Below, piece after piece: positions 17,871 through 26,833 of a DNA stretch of 64,000 bases; position 1 is the first letter of the stretch, and every line of letters starts with the position of its first letter. This stretch comes from Longimicrobiales bacterium (GTDB lineage: Bacteria > Gemmatimonadota > Gemmatimonadetes > Longimicrobiales > Gaopeijiaceae): NCBI GenBank assembly GCA_958295645.1, contig OY282361.1, forward strand, positions 1,578,501 to 1,642,500, given 5' to 3'. Made by a program: the position numbers and the translations under genes. The notes below the pieces were generated by a model. It was not told the origin of the DNA, ran no database searches, and saw only the letters and a list, made by a program, of their open reading frames with translations.

Positions 17871-18989
17871 ATGGACCAAGACGCGACTCGCTCCAACCGC
17901 CCCTACGTCGAGTTCGCCGGCGTCTGCAAGAGCTACGACGGCCGCTCCATGGTCGTCACCGACTTGGACCTGGAGGTTCGCAAGGGCGAGTTCCTCACGT
18001 TGCTGGGGCCGTCGGGCTCGGGGAAGACGACCTGCCTGATGATGCTTGCCGGATTCGAAACGCCGACCAAAGGCGTCATTCGAATCGGCGGCCGGTCGGT
18101 GCAGGCGTTGCCGCCTCGCAAGCGGGGCATCGGCATGGTCTTTCAGAACTACGCGCTCTTTCCCCACATGACCGTGGGCCGGAACCTCGCCTTCCCCCTC
18201 GAGGTGCGCGGCATCGGCAAGACCGAGCAGCGCGAGCGAGTTCGGCGCGCGCTCAGGCTGGTTCGCCTGCAGGGCCTGGAGGATCGCAATCCGGGACAGC
18301 TTTCCGGCGGGCAGCAGCAACGCGTCGCCATCGCGCGCGCCCTCGTCTTCGAGCCGGGCCTCGTGCTCATGGACGAGCCGCTGGGGGCGCTGGACCGGCA
18401 GTTGCGCGAAGAGATGCAGTACGAGATCCGCCGCATTCACCAGTCGCTGGGCGTCACCATCGTGTACGTGACGCACGACCAGGAAGAGGCGATGGTGCTG
18501 TCCGATCGCGTGGCGGTTCTGCGCGGCGGACAAGTGGAGCAGGTCGCGGAGCCCGAGGCGCTCTACGAGGAGCCGCAACGCTCGTTCGTCGCCCGCTTCA
18601 TCGGCGAGAACAACCGCCTGCACGGGCGCGTAGCCAGCGTGAAGGACGACATCTGCAAAGTGGAGACGGGCGACGAGGTGATCCGGGCGCTGCGGGTGGC
18701 CGACCTGCGCGAAGGGGACGAGACGACGCTCTCGATTCGGCCCGAGCGCGTGGCCGTCCAGCCGGAGCCCGGACTGTATTCCAACGAACTCGACGCCTCG
18801 ATCGAGGACATGACCTTCCTGGGCGACCACCTCCGCATCCGCCTCGGCGTCTGCGGCGGGACGGACTTCATCGCCAAGATACCCAACGTGGTCGGCCACG
18901 GAGCGGTTCTGGAGGGCGACCGCATCCGCATCGGCTGGACACCTACGGACTGCCGCGCCCTCAACGTGGACGACGAGAAAGACGCCTAA
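17871..18989 (+). CDS. potA: Polyamine-type ABC transporter ATPase
   Basis: ATP-binding subunit of a spermidine/putrescine-type importer, 372 residues. Walker A GPSGSGKT (46-53), LSGGQ (143-147) and Walker B VLMDEP (164-169) are intact. A C-terminal TOBE domain (about 290-365, with LSIRPERVAVQ) is typical of PotA/FbpC. Its stop and the potD start share a base (TAATG). The substrate is inferred from the family and from potD. Confidence 0.92.
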   Translation: MDQDATRSNRPYVEFAGVCKSYDGRSMVVTDLDLEVRKGEFLTLLGPSGSGKTTCLMMLAGFETPTKGVIRIGGRSVQALPPRKRGIGMVFQNYALFPHMTVGRNLAFPLEVRGIGKTEQRERVRRALRLVRLQGLEDRNPGQLSGGQQQRVAIARALVFEPGLVLMDEPLGALDRQLREEMQYEIRRIHQSLGVTIVYVTHDQEEAMVLSDRVAVLRGGQVEQVAEPEALYEEPQRSFVARFIGENNRLHGRVASVKDDICKVETGDEVIRALRVADLREGDETTLSIRPERVAVQPEPGLYSNELDASIEDMTFLGDHLRIRLGVCGGTDFIAKIPNVVGHGAVLEGDRIRIGWTPTDCRALNVDDEKDA

Positions 18990-20125
18990 TGAGAAACCCA
19001 CAGCAGACCCTGACGCGCCGAACCGCCGGAACCCGCTGGGCGCTTCGTTCGCTCGCCATCGCCTTCGTTGCGCTCCTCGCCGCCTCTGGATGCGCCCGCG
19101 AAGAAGAGGTCCCGTCCCTGACCATCGTTTCCTTCGGCGGCTCCTACGGACGAGCGTCGACGAAGGCTTGGTTCGAGCCCTTCGAGGCGGCCACCGGCAT
19201 CCGGGTCGACGTTGTCGACTACAACGGAGGCTTGGCGCAGATCCGGGCTCAGGTGGAAGCGGGCCACGTGTTTTGGGACGTCGTGGACATGGACTTGGCG
19301 GACGCCGTCGCCGGATGCGACGAAGGCTTGCTCGAACGGACCGACAAGGCGGCGCTGGCGCCGGCCGACGACGGGACGCCCGCGGTGGAAGACTATCCCG
19401 AAGAGAGCGTGACCGAGTGCAGCGTCGGGAACCTGCGCTACGCGACGGTAGTGGCGTTCAACACGGAGAAGTTCCCCGGCGAGAAGCCGTCCACGCTCAA
19501 CGACTACTTCGACTTGGAGAAGTTCCCGGGCCGACGGGGAATGCGCCGGTTCGCGCAGGAAAACCTGGAGTTCGCGCTGATGGCCGACGGCGTGCCGCCC
19601 AGCGAAGTCTACGCGACGCTGGACACGCCGGAGGGCGTCGACCGGGCGTTCCGCAAGCTGGACACGATCAAGGAGGACGTGGTGTGGTGGGAGACCGGCG
19701 CGCAACCGCCCCAGATGCTGGCCGACGGCGAAGTGCTGATGAGCACGGCCTGGAATGGTCGCATCTTCAACGCCCAAGTCTTGGAGAACCAGCCGTTCGA
19801 AATCATCTGGGACGGCAACGTCGCCGGCGTCGGACAGCACGGCATCGTGGCAGGGACGCCGCACCTGGAAGCCGCGATGGACTACGTAGTGTTCGCCTCC
19901 TCGCCGGAGAACCAAGCCGCCATCAGCCGGTACATCTCCTACGGCCCGCTGCGCTTCTCGGCGTACGAGTACGTGTCCACGCACGAAGAGACGGGCATCG
20001 ACATCCGGCCGCACCTGCCGCCGCCGCCGAGCGACTCGAGCAACTCGCTCTTCACGGACTGGAAGTGGTGGAGCGACAACGCCGACGAGATGAACGAGCG
20101 CTTCAGTTCGTGGCTGGCGCGCTGA
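18989..20125 (+). CDS. potD: Polyamine-type ABC transporter binding lipoprotein
   Basis: Periplasmic solute-binding protein, 378 residues, anchored through lipobox AASGC (Cys35). The mature part begins LTIVSFGGSYGRASTKAWFEPF, the PotD/PotF-like first lobe, and contains STAWNGRIFNA and a late WKWWSDNADEM. Related proteins bind spermidine, putrescine or other cationic amines, so the exact ligand is open. It lies between ATPase and permeases in one operon. Confidence 0.9.
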   Translation: MRNPQQTLTRRTAGTRWALRSLAIAFVALLAASGCAREEEVPSLTIVSFGGSYGRASTKAWFEPFEAATGIRVDVVDYNGGLAQIRAQVEAGHVFWDVVDMDLADAVAGCDEGLLERTDKAALAPADDGTPAVEDYPEESVTECSVGNLRYATVVAFNTEKFPGEKPSTLNDYFDLEKFPGRRGMRRFAQENLEFALMADGVPPSEVYATLDTPEGVDRAFRKLDTIKEDVVWWETGAQPPQMLADGEVLMSTAWNGRIFNAQVLENQPFEIIWDGNVAGVGQHGIVAGTPHLEAAMDYVVFASSPENQAAISRYISYGPLRFSAYEYVSTHEETGIDIRPHLPPPPSDSSNSLFTDWKWWSDNADEMNERFSSWLAR

Positions 20126-20160
20126 GCCGCGCGGCGTAGCGAGCGAGGCGCTCGCGCCCG

Positions 20161-21387
20161 GTGAGCTCCCGAAAGAAGGCAGGCGGCAGGCCGCTCTTGA
20201 GTCCGCGGTTGCGGGCGCTTGCGCTCGTGCTGCCGCTCCTGCTCTTCATCCTGGCGACGTTCGTGGCCCCGCTGGCGGAGATGTTCCGCCGCAGCGTCCA
20301 CGACCCGCTGGTGGCCGACGCCCTTCCCGAGACGGTGGCCGCCCTGCGCGGGTGGGACCAGCTGAGCCCGCCGGGCGACGCCGCCTACGAGGCGCTGGCC
20401 CGCGAGTTGCAAGAAGTCCGAGCGGAGAACCGTGCGCGGGTGGGACAGGTGGGCCGCCGGCTCAACCGCGTGGAAAGTGGAATGGCCACGCTTGTCGCGA
20501 CCACGGCGCGCGAACTCGCGGCCGCCCCGGGCGCGTCGGCTCGCGAGAAACTGATCGGCATCGACGCCGAATGGGGCACGGTGGACAAGTGGTTCGCCAT
20601 CCAGAGCGCGGGCCAGCGCTTTACGACGCGCTACTACCTGAACGCGCTCGACTTGGATCGCCGGCCGGGCCAGGGCGTCGTGAGGCAGGAAGAGAACCGC
20701 CGCATCTACCTGCTCCTCTTGTCGCGCACGCTTTGGGTGAGCTTGGGCATCACGGCGCTGTGCCTGCTACTGGGATACCCGGTGGCGCACTTGATCTCGC
20801 ACGCCCGGCCGGAGCGCCAGAACCTTCTGCTGGCGCTGGTGCTGGTGCCTTTTTGGACGTCCTTGCTGGTGCGCACGACCTCGTGGATCGTCCTGCTTCA
20901 GAACGAGGGCTTGGTCAACGACATGCTGGTGGGGTTCGGGTTGATCGCCGACGACGGGCGCTTGGCGCTCGTGTACAACATGATCGGCACGTTCGTGGCC
21001 ATGACCCATGTGCTCCTGCCCTTCATGGTGTTGCCGTTGTATTCCGTCATGCGCTCCATACCCGCGGTCCACATGAAGGCGGCCGCCAGCCTGGGCGCCA
21101 GCCCGTTCCGGGCGTTCTGGCGCGTGTACTGGCCGCAGACCCTGTCCGGCGTCGGCGCGGGCGGCCTGCTCGTCTTCATCCTGGCGATCGGCTTCTACAT
21201 CACGCCGGCGCTGGTGGGCGGCGCAAGCGGAGAACTCATCTCGAACAAGATCGCCCAGCACATGCAGACGTCGCCGCTCAACCGCGAGCTGGCCTCCGCT
21301 CTGGGAGTCCTCCTGCTCGCGGGGGTCGGCGCGCTCTACGTCGTCTACGACCGTCTCGTCGGCGTGGACAAGATGAAGCTGGGCTGA
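20161..21387 (+). CDS. potB: Polyamine-type ABC transporter permease with a large periplasmic loop
   Basis: Inner-membrane permease, 408 residues, about 100 longer than usual PotB. A first span (LALVLPLLLFILATFVAPLAEMF) is followed by about 140 hydrophilic residues (40-180) before the remaining five spans. The EAA loop AASLGASPFRAFWRVYWPQTL marks ATPase contact. Start is GTG 20161, 35 nt after potD. The extra loop lies on the periplasmic side in the usual topology and may contact the binding protein. Confidence 0.9.
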   Translation: MSSRKKAGGRPLLSPRLRALALVLPLLLFILATFVAPLAEMFRRSVHDPLVADALPETVAALRGWDQLSPPGDAAYEALARELQEVRAENRARVGQVGRRLNRVESGMATLVATTARELAAAPGASAREKLIGIDAEWGTVDKWFAIQSAGQRFTTRYYLNALDLDRRPGQGVVRQEENRRIYLLLLSRTLWVSLGITALCLLLGYPVAHLISHARPERQNLLLALVLVPFWTSLLVRTTSWIVLLQNEGLVNDMLVGFGLIADDGRLALVYNMIGTFVAMTHVLLPFMVLPLYSVMRSIPAVHMKAAASLGASPFRAFWRVYWPQTLSGVGAGGLLVFILAIGFYITPALVGGASGELISNKIAQHMQTSPLNRELASALGVLLLAGVGALYVVYDRLVGVDKMKLG

Positions 21388-21391
21388 ACGG

Positions 21392-22243
21392 GTGAGCGCC
21401 TCTTCGCACGGCAGGGCCGGCAGAATCGTCCACGTGGCGTTCTGCACCGGGGTCTTCGTCTTCCTGATTGCGCCGATCCTGGTGATGATGCCGCTCAGCT
21501 TCAACGCGGAGCCCTACTTCACCTTCACGGACGGGATGCTTCGCCTGGATCCGGAGGCGTACTCGCTGCGTTGGTACCGCGAGATCGTCGGCAACGAAGC
21601 ATGGACGCGCGGGTTCGTGAACAGCATGGTGATCGGCATCGCGGCCACGCTCTTGGCGACGGCCCTGGGAACGCTGGCCGCGCTCGGGCTCTCGAGCCGC
21701 GCCATGCCCGCCCGGCGGCTGGTGACGAGCGTCCTCATCTCGCCCTTGGTGACGCCGGTCATCATCTCGGCCACGGGCATGTTCCTGTTCTACGGGCGCG
21801 TGCTTCCCGATCTGTTCGGGCTCAACCTCGTGCAGACGCATCTCGGCTTGATCCTGGCCCACACGGCCTTGGGGACGCCCTTCGTGGTGGTCACCGTCAC
21901 CGCGACCCTCTCCGGGTTCGACGCCAACCTGACCCGGGCCGCGGCCAGTCTCGGAGCTGCGCCCTGGCGCGTGTTCTGGAAGGTGCAGCTTCCGTTGATC
22001 GCGCCCGGCGTGATCTCGGGGGCGCTATTCGCCTTCGCTACTTCGTTCGAGGAGGTCGTGGTGGTCCTCTTCATGGCCGGCGTGGACCAGCGGACGATCC
22101 CATTGCAGATGTGGTCGGGCATCCGGGAGCAGATCAGTCCCGCCATCCTGGCCGTGGCCACGTTCCTGATCACCTTCGCGGTTCTGCTGCTTCTGACCGT
22201 GGAGTGGCTTCGGCGCCGGGGCGCGGCGCGCGCGACGGCATAG
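21392..22243 (+). CDS. potC: Polyamine-type ABC transporter permease
   Basis: Second permease, 283 residues, six predicted spans, with EAA loop AAASLGAAPWRVFWKVQLPL. It begins with GTG 4 nt after potB. Its last 74 nt overlap the end of the convergent HupE-like gene. Confidence 0.92.
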   Translation: MSASSHGRAGRIVHVAFCTGVFVFLIAPILVMMPLSFNAEPYFTFTDGMLRLDPEAYSLRWYREIVGNEAWTRGFVNSMVIGIAATLLATALGTLAALGLSSRAMPARRLVTSVLISPLVTPVIISATGMFLFYGRVLPDLFGLNLVQTHLGLILAHTALGTPFVVVTVTATLSGFDANLTRAAASLGAAPWRVFWKVQLPLIAPGVISGALFAFATSFEEVVVVLFMAGVDQRTIPLQMWSGIREQISPAILAVATFLITFAVLLLLTVEWLRRRGAARATA

Positions 22244-23618
22244 CGAGCGCCTCGCGGGCGGCGCGCCAAGCAGCCAGCCGCCGGTAGCACCCGGACAGGG
22301 CCCAGGCCGCCGCGCCCACGGCAAGCAGCAGCAACAGCCATCTCAGCGCGGCTGCCGCGAACGCCGCGTCCATCGCGGGGAGTCGGAAGTCGTAGGCGCG
22401 CAAGCGGGTCCAGCCGTCCGCCGTCCAATGCCAGCTCGCGTGCGCCGCCAGCGCGGAGACCACAACCGCGGTCGCGCGTTTCGAGGCCGCCTTCGCCAGC
22501 AACCAACGGAGGCACGGCGCCATCGCCAGCAGCACCGCCACCTGGCCGAGCTCGACTCCCACGTTGAACGCCAGCAACGAGGAGATCGCGTGCGAGCCCG
22601 CGAACTGCAACGTGTCGCGAAGCACGAAGGAGAAGCCGAACCCGTGAACCAGCCCGAAGCCGAAGGCCCAGGCCCAGCGCCGCCGGCCTTTTCCGCCCAC
22701 GATGTTCTCCAGCGCCATGTACAAGATCGACGCCGCAATCAGCATCTCGATGAGCGGCGGGAACCAAAGCGCGTTGGGCGCGAGTCCCAGCGCCGAGGCC
22801 GCCAAGGTGATGGAATGGGCCGCCGTGAACGCCGTGACGACTGGCACGAGGCGCCAAAACCGCCTCGCCGGAATCACCAGGCACAGCAGGAACAGGAGAT
22901 GGTCGACGCCGTCCAGGATGTGCAGGAAGCCGAACTGGACGAAACGCAGGAACGCTTGGCTCCAGCGCGGGTCAAGGCGAATCCGGCCGGGATCTCCGAG
23001 ATACTGGAAGATTCTCTCGGCGCCCGACGGAGTCGTGAAGCCGAGCACGGTCGTCGTGCGCAGGCCGAGGTGGGCCCACGCGGTCTCGACCGAGAACCGG
23101 GATTCCGCCGAGGCCACCGGCGTCCGCAACAGGACGTCGAGGTGCGCCTGCTCGAGCACCAAGTCGGTCTCGGGCGGGAGCGGCGGGCCGGCGACGTGGG
23201 CGCGAGCGCTCTCGAAGGCGCGAAAGGACGGATCGGACGGCAGCGAGATCCGCGCCGCGACCACCTCCGGCGCGGGCAGTCGGCCGTCCTCTTCGTAGAG
23301 GCGCACGTAGTCCGCGATCCACAAGCGCGCCTGCTCCGCCAGCATCGGGGCGGCGCCTTCCAAGTCCACGTAGCCGGGGCCGCGCAGCGGGAACGACACG
23401 TCGCGCATCGAAGCCAAGGGCACCCTGACCGCGATCCACAGGGCCCCGTCCTCCGCCTTGGCGAACGCGCGAACGACGACGCGGGCCGGGACTTCATGGG
23501 GCGGAGAGCGGCTCGCCAAGGCCTCCATGCTCGAGACGGAAGCGCCGCGAACCACCTCTGCGCCGGCGGCCGGAGAAAGCGCTGCCGCGGCCCACAGTCC
23601 TGCCGCCACCGCCCGCAT
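22170..23618 (-). CDS. HupE/UreJ-like membrane protein
   Basis: A 482-residue exported and membrane protein. A cleavable signal (AVAAGLWAAAALSPAAGA) leads into a soluble N-terminal half of about 230 residues. A polytopic C-terminal part carries the HupE/UreJ hallmark HILDGVDHLLFLLCLV and the motif FTAAHSITLAASALGL. Family members are linked to nickel or cobalt handling, but no hydrogenase or urease genes are present, so metal transport is only inferred. ATG 23618 starts the signal peptide; a longer frame upstream reads into promoter-like DNA. The C-terminal end overlaps potC on the other strand. Confidence 0.82.
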   Translation of the reverse strand: MRAVAAGLWAAAALSPAAGAEVVRGASVSSMEALASRSPPHEVPARVVVRAFAKAEDGALWIAVRVPLASMRDVSFPLRGPGYVDLEGAAPMLAEQARLWIADYVRLYEEDGRLPAPEVVAARISLPSDPSFRAFESARAHVAGPPLPPETDLVLEQAHLDVLLRTPVASAESRFSVETAWAHLGLRTTTVLGFTTPSGAERIFQYLGDPGRIRLDPRWSQAFLRFVQFGFLHILDGVDHLLFLLCLVIPARRFWRLVPVVTAFTAAHSITLAASALGLAPNALWFPPLIEMLIAASILYMALENIVGGKGRRRWAWAFGFGLVHGFGFSFVLRDTLQFAGSHAISSLLAFNVGVELGQVAVLLAMAPCLRWLLAKAASKRATAVVVSALAAHASWHWTADGWTRLRAYDFRLPAMDAAFAAAALRWLLLLLAVGAAAWALSGCYRRLAAWRAAREALAMPSRAPRPGAEATPRSEAAEPRR

Positions 23619-23862
23619 CGCCGTCGCGCACAGGCGCCCGGGCCGGGGCGCGCACCGTGCTCCAGGTGACGGACTGATCGCCGTCCCGATTGGGGGGCCG
23701 GGCCCGCGTACGCTTGTCGTCACGCCGTCACCACGTCCTCGCCGGGTCCTCCCTCCGCGCCTGTTTCGAGGCTCGCTTCCCACGCATCCACCGAGCCGCC
23801 GTCATGCCTCGCCGGAGCGAAATCGCCCTCCTCGCCCGCGCTGGAGCCTGCCCCGCGGAAGC

Positions 23863-23891
23863 TGGCAGGCCGGGCGCCACGTCTCTATTAT
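23863..23891 (+). promoter_or_regulatory. Candidate promoter for the exported-protein cluster
   Basis: TATTAT at 23886-23891 is a strong -10 element, about 45 nt before the NHL protein start. The -35 at the right distance (TGGCAG, 23863-23868, 17-nt spacer) is poor. It lies in the 318-nt divergent gap (23619-23936); nothing else recognisable is in that gap. An activator may be needed. Confidence 0.35.
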
Positions 23892-23936
23892 GGTGCACGG
23901 GTCACCCGATGTCTTCCCAACGACGGAGCTACGCGC

Positions 23937-25115
23937 ATGAGACGCACCCTGCTCGCCGGCGCCCTGCTGGCGCTGGCCGCAGCCACGATCTACGTCGCGC
24001 AAGACCGCATCGCGGCGGCGGCCGCGGGCGCGAGCGAGGCGCCGGTCTTCGAGGTCGATCCCTTCTGGCCCCAACCCCTGCCCAACCACTGGGTGATGGG
24101 CGCGGTCGTTGGGGTCGGCGTGGACTCGCGCGACCACGTCTTCGTGATCCACCGGCAAGAGCCGCTCAACGAGCGCACGGAGATCGGCGCGGCCACCGAT
24201 CCGCCGACCGGAGAGTGCTGCCTGCCCGCCCCCTTCGTCCTGGAGTTCGACCCGGACGGCAACTTGGCGGGCAGCTGGGGCGGACCCGGCGACGGCTATA
24301 CGTGGCCGGCGTCCAATCACGGCATCACCCTCGATCACATGGACAACGTCTGGATCGGCGGAAACGGCCCGACCGACTCGCACGTCCTCAAGTTCAGTCG
24401 CGACGGCCAGTTCCTCATGCAGATCGGCGAGCCGGGACGCCCGGTGAACAGCGCCAGCACGGCGCACTTCGGCCGCGTCGCGAAGATATCGTTCGACCCG
24501 CGCGCGAACGAAGCGTACTTGGCGGACGGATACGGCAACAAGCGCGTGGCGGTCCTCGACGCCGCAACCGGCGCGTTCAAGCGCTACTGGGGCGCCTACG
24601 GCAACCCGCCTAGCGACGAGGATCTGGGCCGCTACGACCCCAATGCGCCTCCGGCCCAGCAGTTCCGCAATCCCGTGCACTGCGCCGAACCGTCCAACGA
24701 CGGTCTGGTGTACGTGTGCGACCGCGCCAACGACCGCATCCAGGTGTTCCGTACGGACGGAAGCTTCGTGAAGGAGAAGATCGTCGCGCCCATGACGCTG
24801 GGCGACGGCTCCACATGGGACATCGCCTTCTCGCGCGACCCGGAGCAGACGTACATGTACGTGGCCGACGGCAAGAACATGAAGGTGTACGTGATGGACC
24901 GGCAGTCCTTGGAAATCCTCACGACCTTCGGCGACGGAGGGCGGCAACCCGGGCTCTTCTTCGCGGTGCACAGCATCGCCACGGACTCGCAGGGCAACAT
25001 CTACACGACCGAGACCTACGAAGGAAAGCGGGTTCAGAAGTTCGTCTACATGGGCCTGGGGCCCGTGACCAAGATGAACCAGGGCGCGCCCTGGCCTGGA
25101 CGAAACACGGGCTGA
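23937..25115 (+). CDS. Exported NHL-repeat beta-propeller protein
   Basis: A 392-residue protein with an N-terminal signal or anchor (LLAGALLALAAATIYVA). Repeats of NHL type follow: VGVDSRDHVFVIHR, ITLDHMDNVWIGGNG, ISFDPRANEAYLADGYGNKRVAVLD, LVYVCDRANDRIQVF and IATDSQGNIYTTETYEGKRVQKF. Similar propellers occur in peptidyl-alpha-hydroxyglycine lyase-like proteins, but catalysis is not shown. ATG 23937 has GGAG 9 nt upstream. It is the first gene of five exported-protein genes on the plus strand. Confidence 0.82.
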   Translation: MRRTLLAGALLALAAATIYVAQDRIAAAAAGASEAPVFEVDPFWPQPLPNHWVMGAVVGVGVDSRDHVFVIHRQEPLNERTEIGAATDPPTGECCLPAPFVLEFDPDGNLAGSWGGPGDGYTWPASNHGITLDHMDNVWIGGNGPTDSHVLKFSRDGQFLMQIGEPGRPVNSASTAHFGRVAKISFDPRANEAYLADGYGNKRVAVLDAATGAFKRYWGAYGNPPSDEDLGRYDPNAPPAQQFRNPVHCAEPSNDGLVYVCDRANDRIQVFRTDGSFVKEKIVAPMTLGDGSTWDIAFSRDPEQTYMYVADGKNMKVYVMDRQSLEILTTFGDGGRQPGLFFAVHSIATDSQGNIYTTETYEGKRVQKFVYMGLGPVTKMNQGAPWPGRNTG

Positions 25116-25193
25116 CGGAGGGCGCCGCCGGCCCAGAACGACGACCGAACGCGAGACCACCGAACACCGACAGCCACAAGGAGGCGCTCGGAC

Positions 25194-25850
25194 ATGAGAA
25201 CGAAACCGAATTGCGCGTGCGCGACGGCAATGGCCCTTTTCGCCCTTGCCTTGCCCGCGAGCGGCCAAAGCGTCCAGATGAACTTCTTCATCACCAGCGA
25301 GGGGCCGGGCGACGGGGCGAACCTCGGCGGGCTCGAGGGCGCCGACGCGCACTGCGAGTCGTTGGCTTACGCGCAGGGCGCAGGCGGCCTCGGCTGGAAG
25401 GCGTACCTGAGCACCGTCGACGAGAGCGGCGCGGCCGCGGTGCACGCCCGGGATCGAATCGACAGCGGGCCGTGGCACAACTTCGCCGGGGTCCTGATCG
25501 CGAACTCGGTGGAGGAGCTGCATTCCGAGGCGGCCAACCTCGCCAAGGAGACCATTCTCACCGAGAAGGGCGAACAGGTGAACGGCCGCGGCGACCAGCC
25601 CAACATGCACGACATCCTGACCGGTTCGAACATGGACGGGACCGCGTTCGCGGCCGAAGGCTACGACAACTGCGAGAACTGGACCGGCGCCGGCGAGGGG
25701 AGCGCCCGCGTGGGCCACCACGACCGCACGGGCGGCGGACAGAACCCCACGTCGTGGAACTCCGCCCACTCTTCGCGCGGCTGCAGCCAGGAGAACCTCG
25801 AGGGCACGGGCGGGGCCGGGCTCTTCTACTGCTTCGCGCCGGCCGGCTAG
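25194..25850 (+). CDS. Secreted lectin-like (DUF1554/endostatin-like) protein
   Basis: A 218-residue protein with a signal peptide (MALFALALPASGQS). The mature part starts MNFFITSEGPGDGANLGGLEGADAHC and contains GLGWKAYLSTV, ARDRIDSGPWHNFAG and five cysteines, a layout like the C-type-lectin-related DUF1554 or endostatin-like fold found in secreted bacterial proteins. The family call rests on these motifs alone. It lies 78 nt after the propeller gene, with GGAGG upstream of the ATG. Confidence 0.65.
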   Translation: MRTKPNCACATAMALFALALPASGQSVQMNFFITSEGPGDGANLGGLEGADAHCESLAYAQGAGGLGWKAYLSTVDESGAAAVHARDRIDSGPWHNFAGVLIANSVEELHSEAANLAKETILTEKGEQVNGRGDQPNMHDILTGSNMDGTAFAAEGYDNCENWTGAGEGSARVGHHDRTGGGQNPTSWNSAHSSRGCSQENLEGTGGAGLFYCFAPAG

Positions 25851-25854
25851 CGCC

Positions 25855-26748
25855 GTGAGAAGCGACATCCCCACGCGACGCGGCCGGGGCGGCAGGCGAC
25901 TGCGCGTTCTGCCGCTCCTGGCCGCGGCCGCGATGGCCGGCTGCGGCTACGGCGAGGAGCCGGGCGCCGCCGCCGATTCCGAAGCGTCCAGTCCCGAAGG
26001 CGTTGGCACGCCGAATTCCTCGAGCTCCGTCGTCATCGAAGAAATGACGTGGACCGAGGTTCGCGACGCGATCGCAGGCGGAGCCACCACCGTCGTCCTG
26101 CCCACGGCGGGAACCGAGCAGAACGGCCCGCACATGGTGACGGGCAAGCACAAGTACATCGTCGAGGAAGCCTCCCGCCGAATTGCGCGGGAACTCGGCA
26201 ACGCCCTCGTCGCGCCGGCGGTGACCTACGTGCCGGAGGGAGACGTGGATCCTCCGTCCGGACACATGCGCTACCCCGGGACCATCACCCTGCCCAACGA
26301 GCACTTCATGAAGCTGCTCGAGTACGCGGCCCGGAGCTTTCGCGCGCACGGTTTCACCGACATCGCGTTCATCGGCGACAGCGGAGGAAACCAGCGCGGC
26401 ATGGAAGCGGTCGCGGCCATGCTCAACGAGGAGTGGGGCGGCGAGGGCGCACGCGTCCACTTCATCGGCGACTACTACGCGAACAACGGATACCGCGACT
26501 GGCTGATGGAGCAAGGCGAGACCGAAGAGACCATCGGCCGCCACGCCGGCATCACCGACACGTCGCTTCTGCTCTATCTCGCCCCGCAGCACGTCCGCCT
26601 GGACCAACTGGCGCCGGGCGGGGGCTTCGAGGGAAGCGGCGTCTCCGGGGACCCGACGCGGGCCTCCGCCGAGTACGGCAGCCGCGGGATGGACCTGCGC
26701 GTGGCGGCCGCCGTGCGGCAGATCAGAGCGGCCACGGGAACGCCGTAG
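25855..26748 (+). CDS. Creatininase-family lipoprotein with altered metal site
   Basis: A 297-residue lipoprotein (lipobox MAGC, Cys30). The mature part follows creatininase layout: TAGTEQNGPHM (85-94), SGHMRYPGTITL (136-146) and FIGDSGGNQ (172-180). Against Pseudomonas creatininase, Glu is kept (E88), but the second ligand His is N90, the Asp position is near H99, and the His-x-Glu pair is S176 and G178. Family members hydrolyse cyclic amides; here the reaction is unknown. Most relatives are cytoplasmic, so export is unusual. GTG start lies 4 nt after the preceding stop. Confidence 0.75.
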   Translation: MRSDIPTRRGRGGRRLRVLPLLAAAAMAGCGYGEEPGAAADSEASSPEGVGTPNSSSSVVIEEMTWTEVRDAIAGGATTVVLPTAGTEQNGPHMVTGKHKYIVEEASRRIARELGNALVAPAVTYVPEGDVDPPSGHMRYPGTITLPNEHFMKLLEYAARSFRAHGFTDIAFIGDSGGNQRGMEAVAAMLNEEWGGEGARVHFIGDYYANNGYRDWLMEQGETEETIGRHAGITDTSLLLYLAPQHVRLDQLAPGGGFEGSGVSGDPTRASAEYGSRGMDLRVAAAVRQIRAATGTP

Positions 26749-26833
26749 CAGGCGCGTGCGCTTTGGCACCGGTCCCGCGGCGCGCCGGCAACGCAGCGCT
26801 TTTCTTGCGAGGACGCGCCAGCACGGCCGCCTA

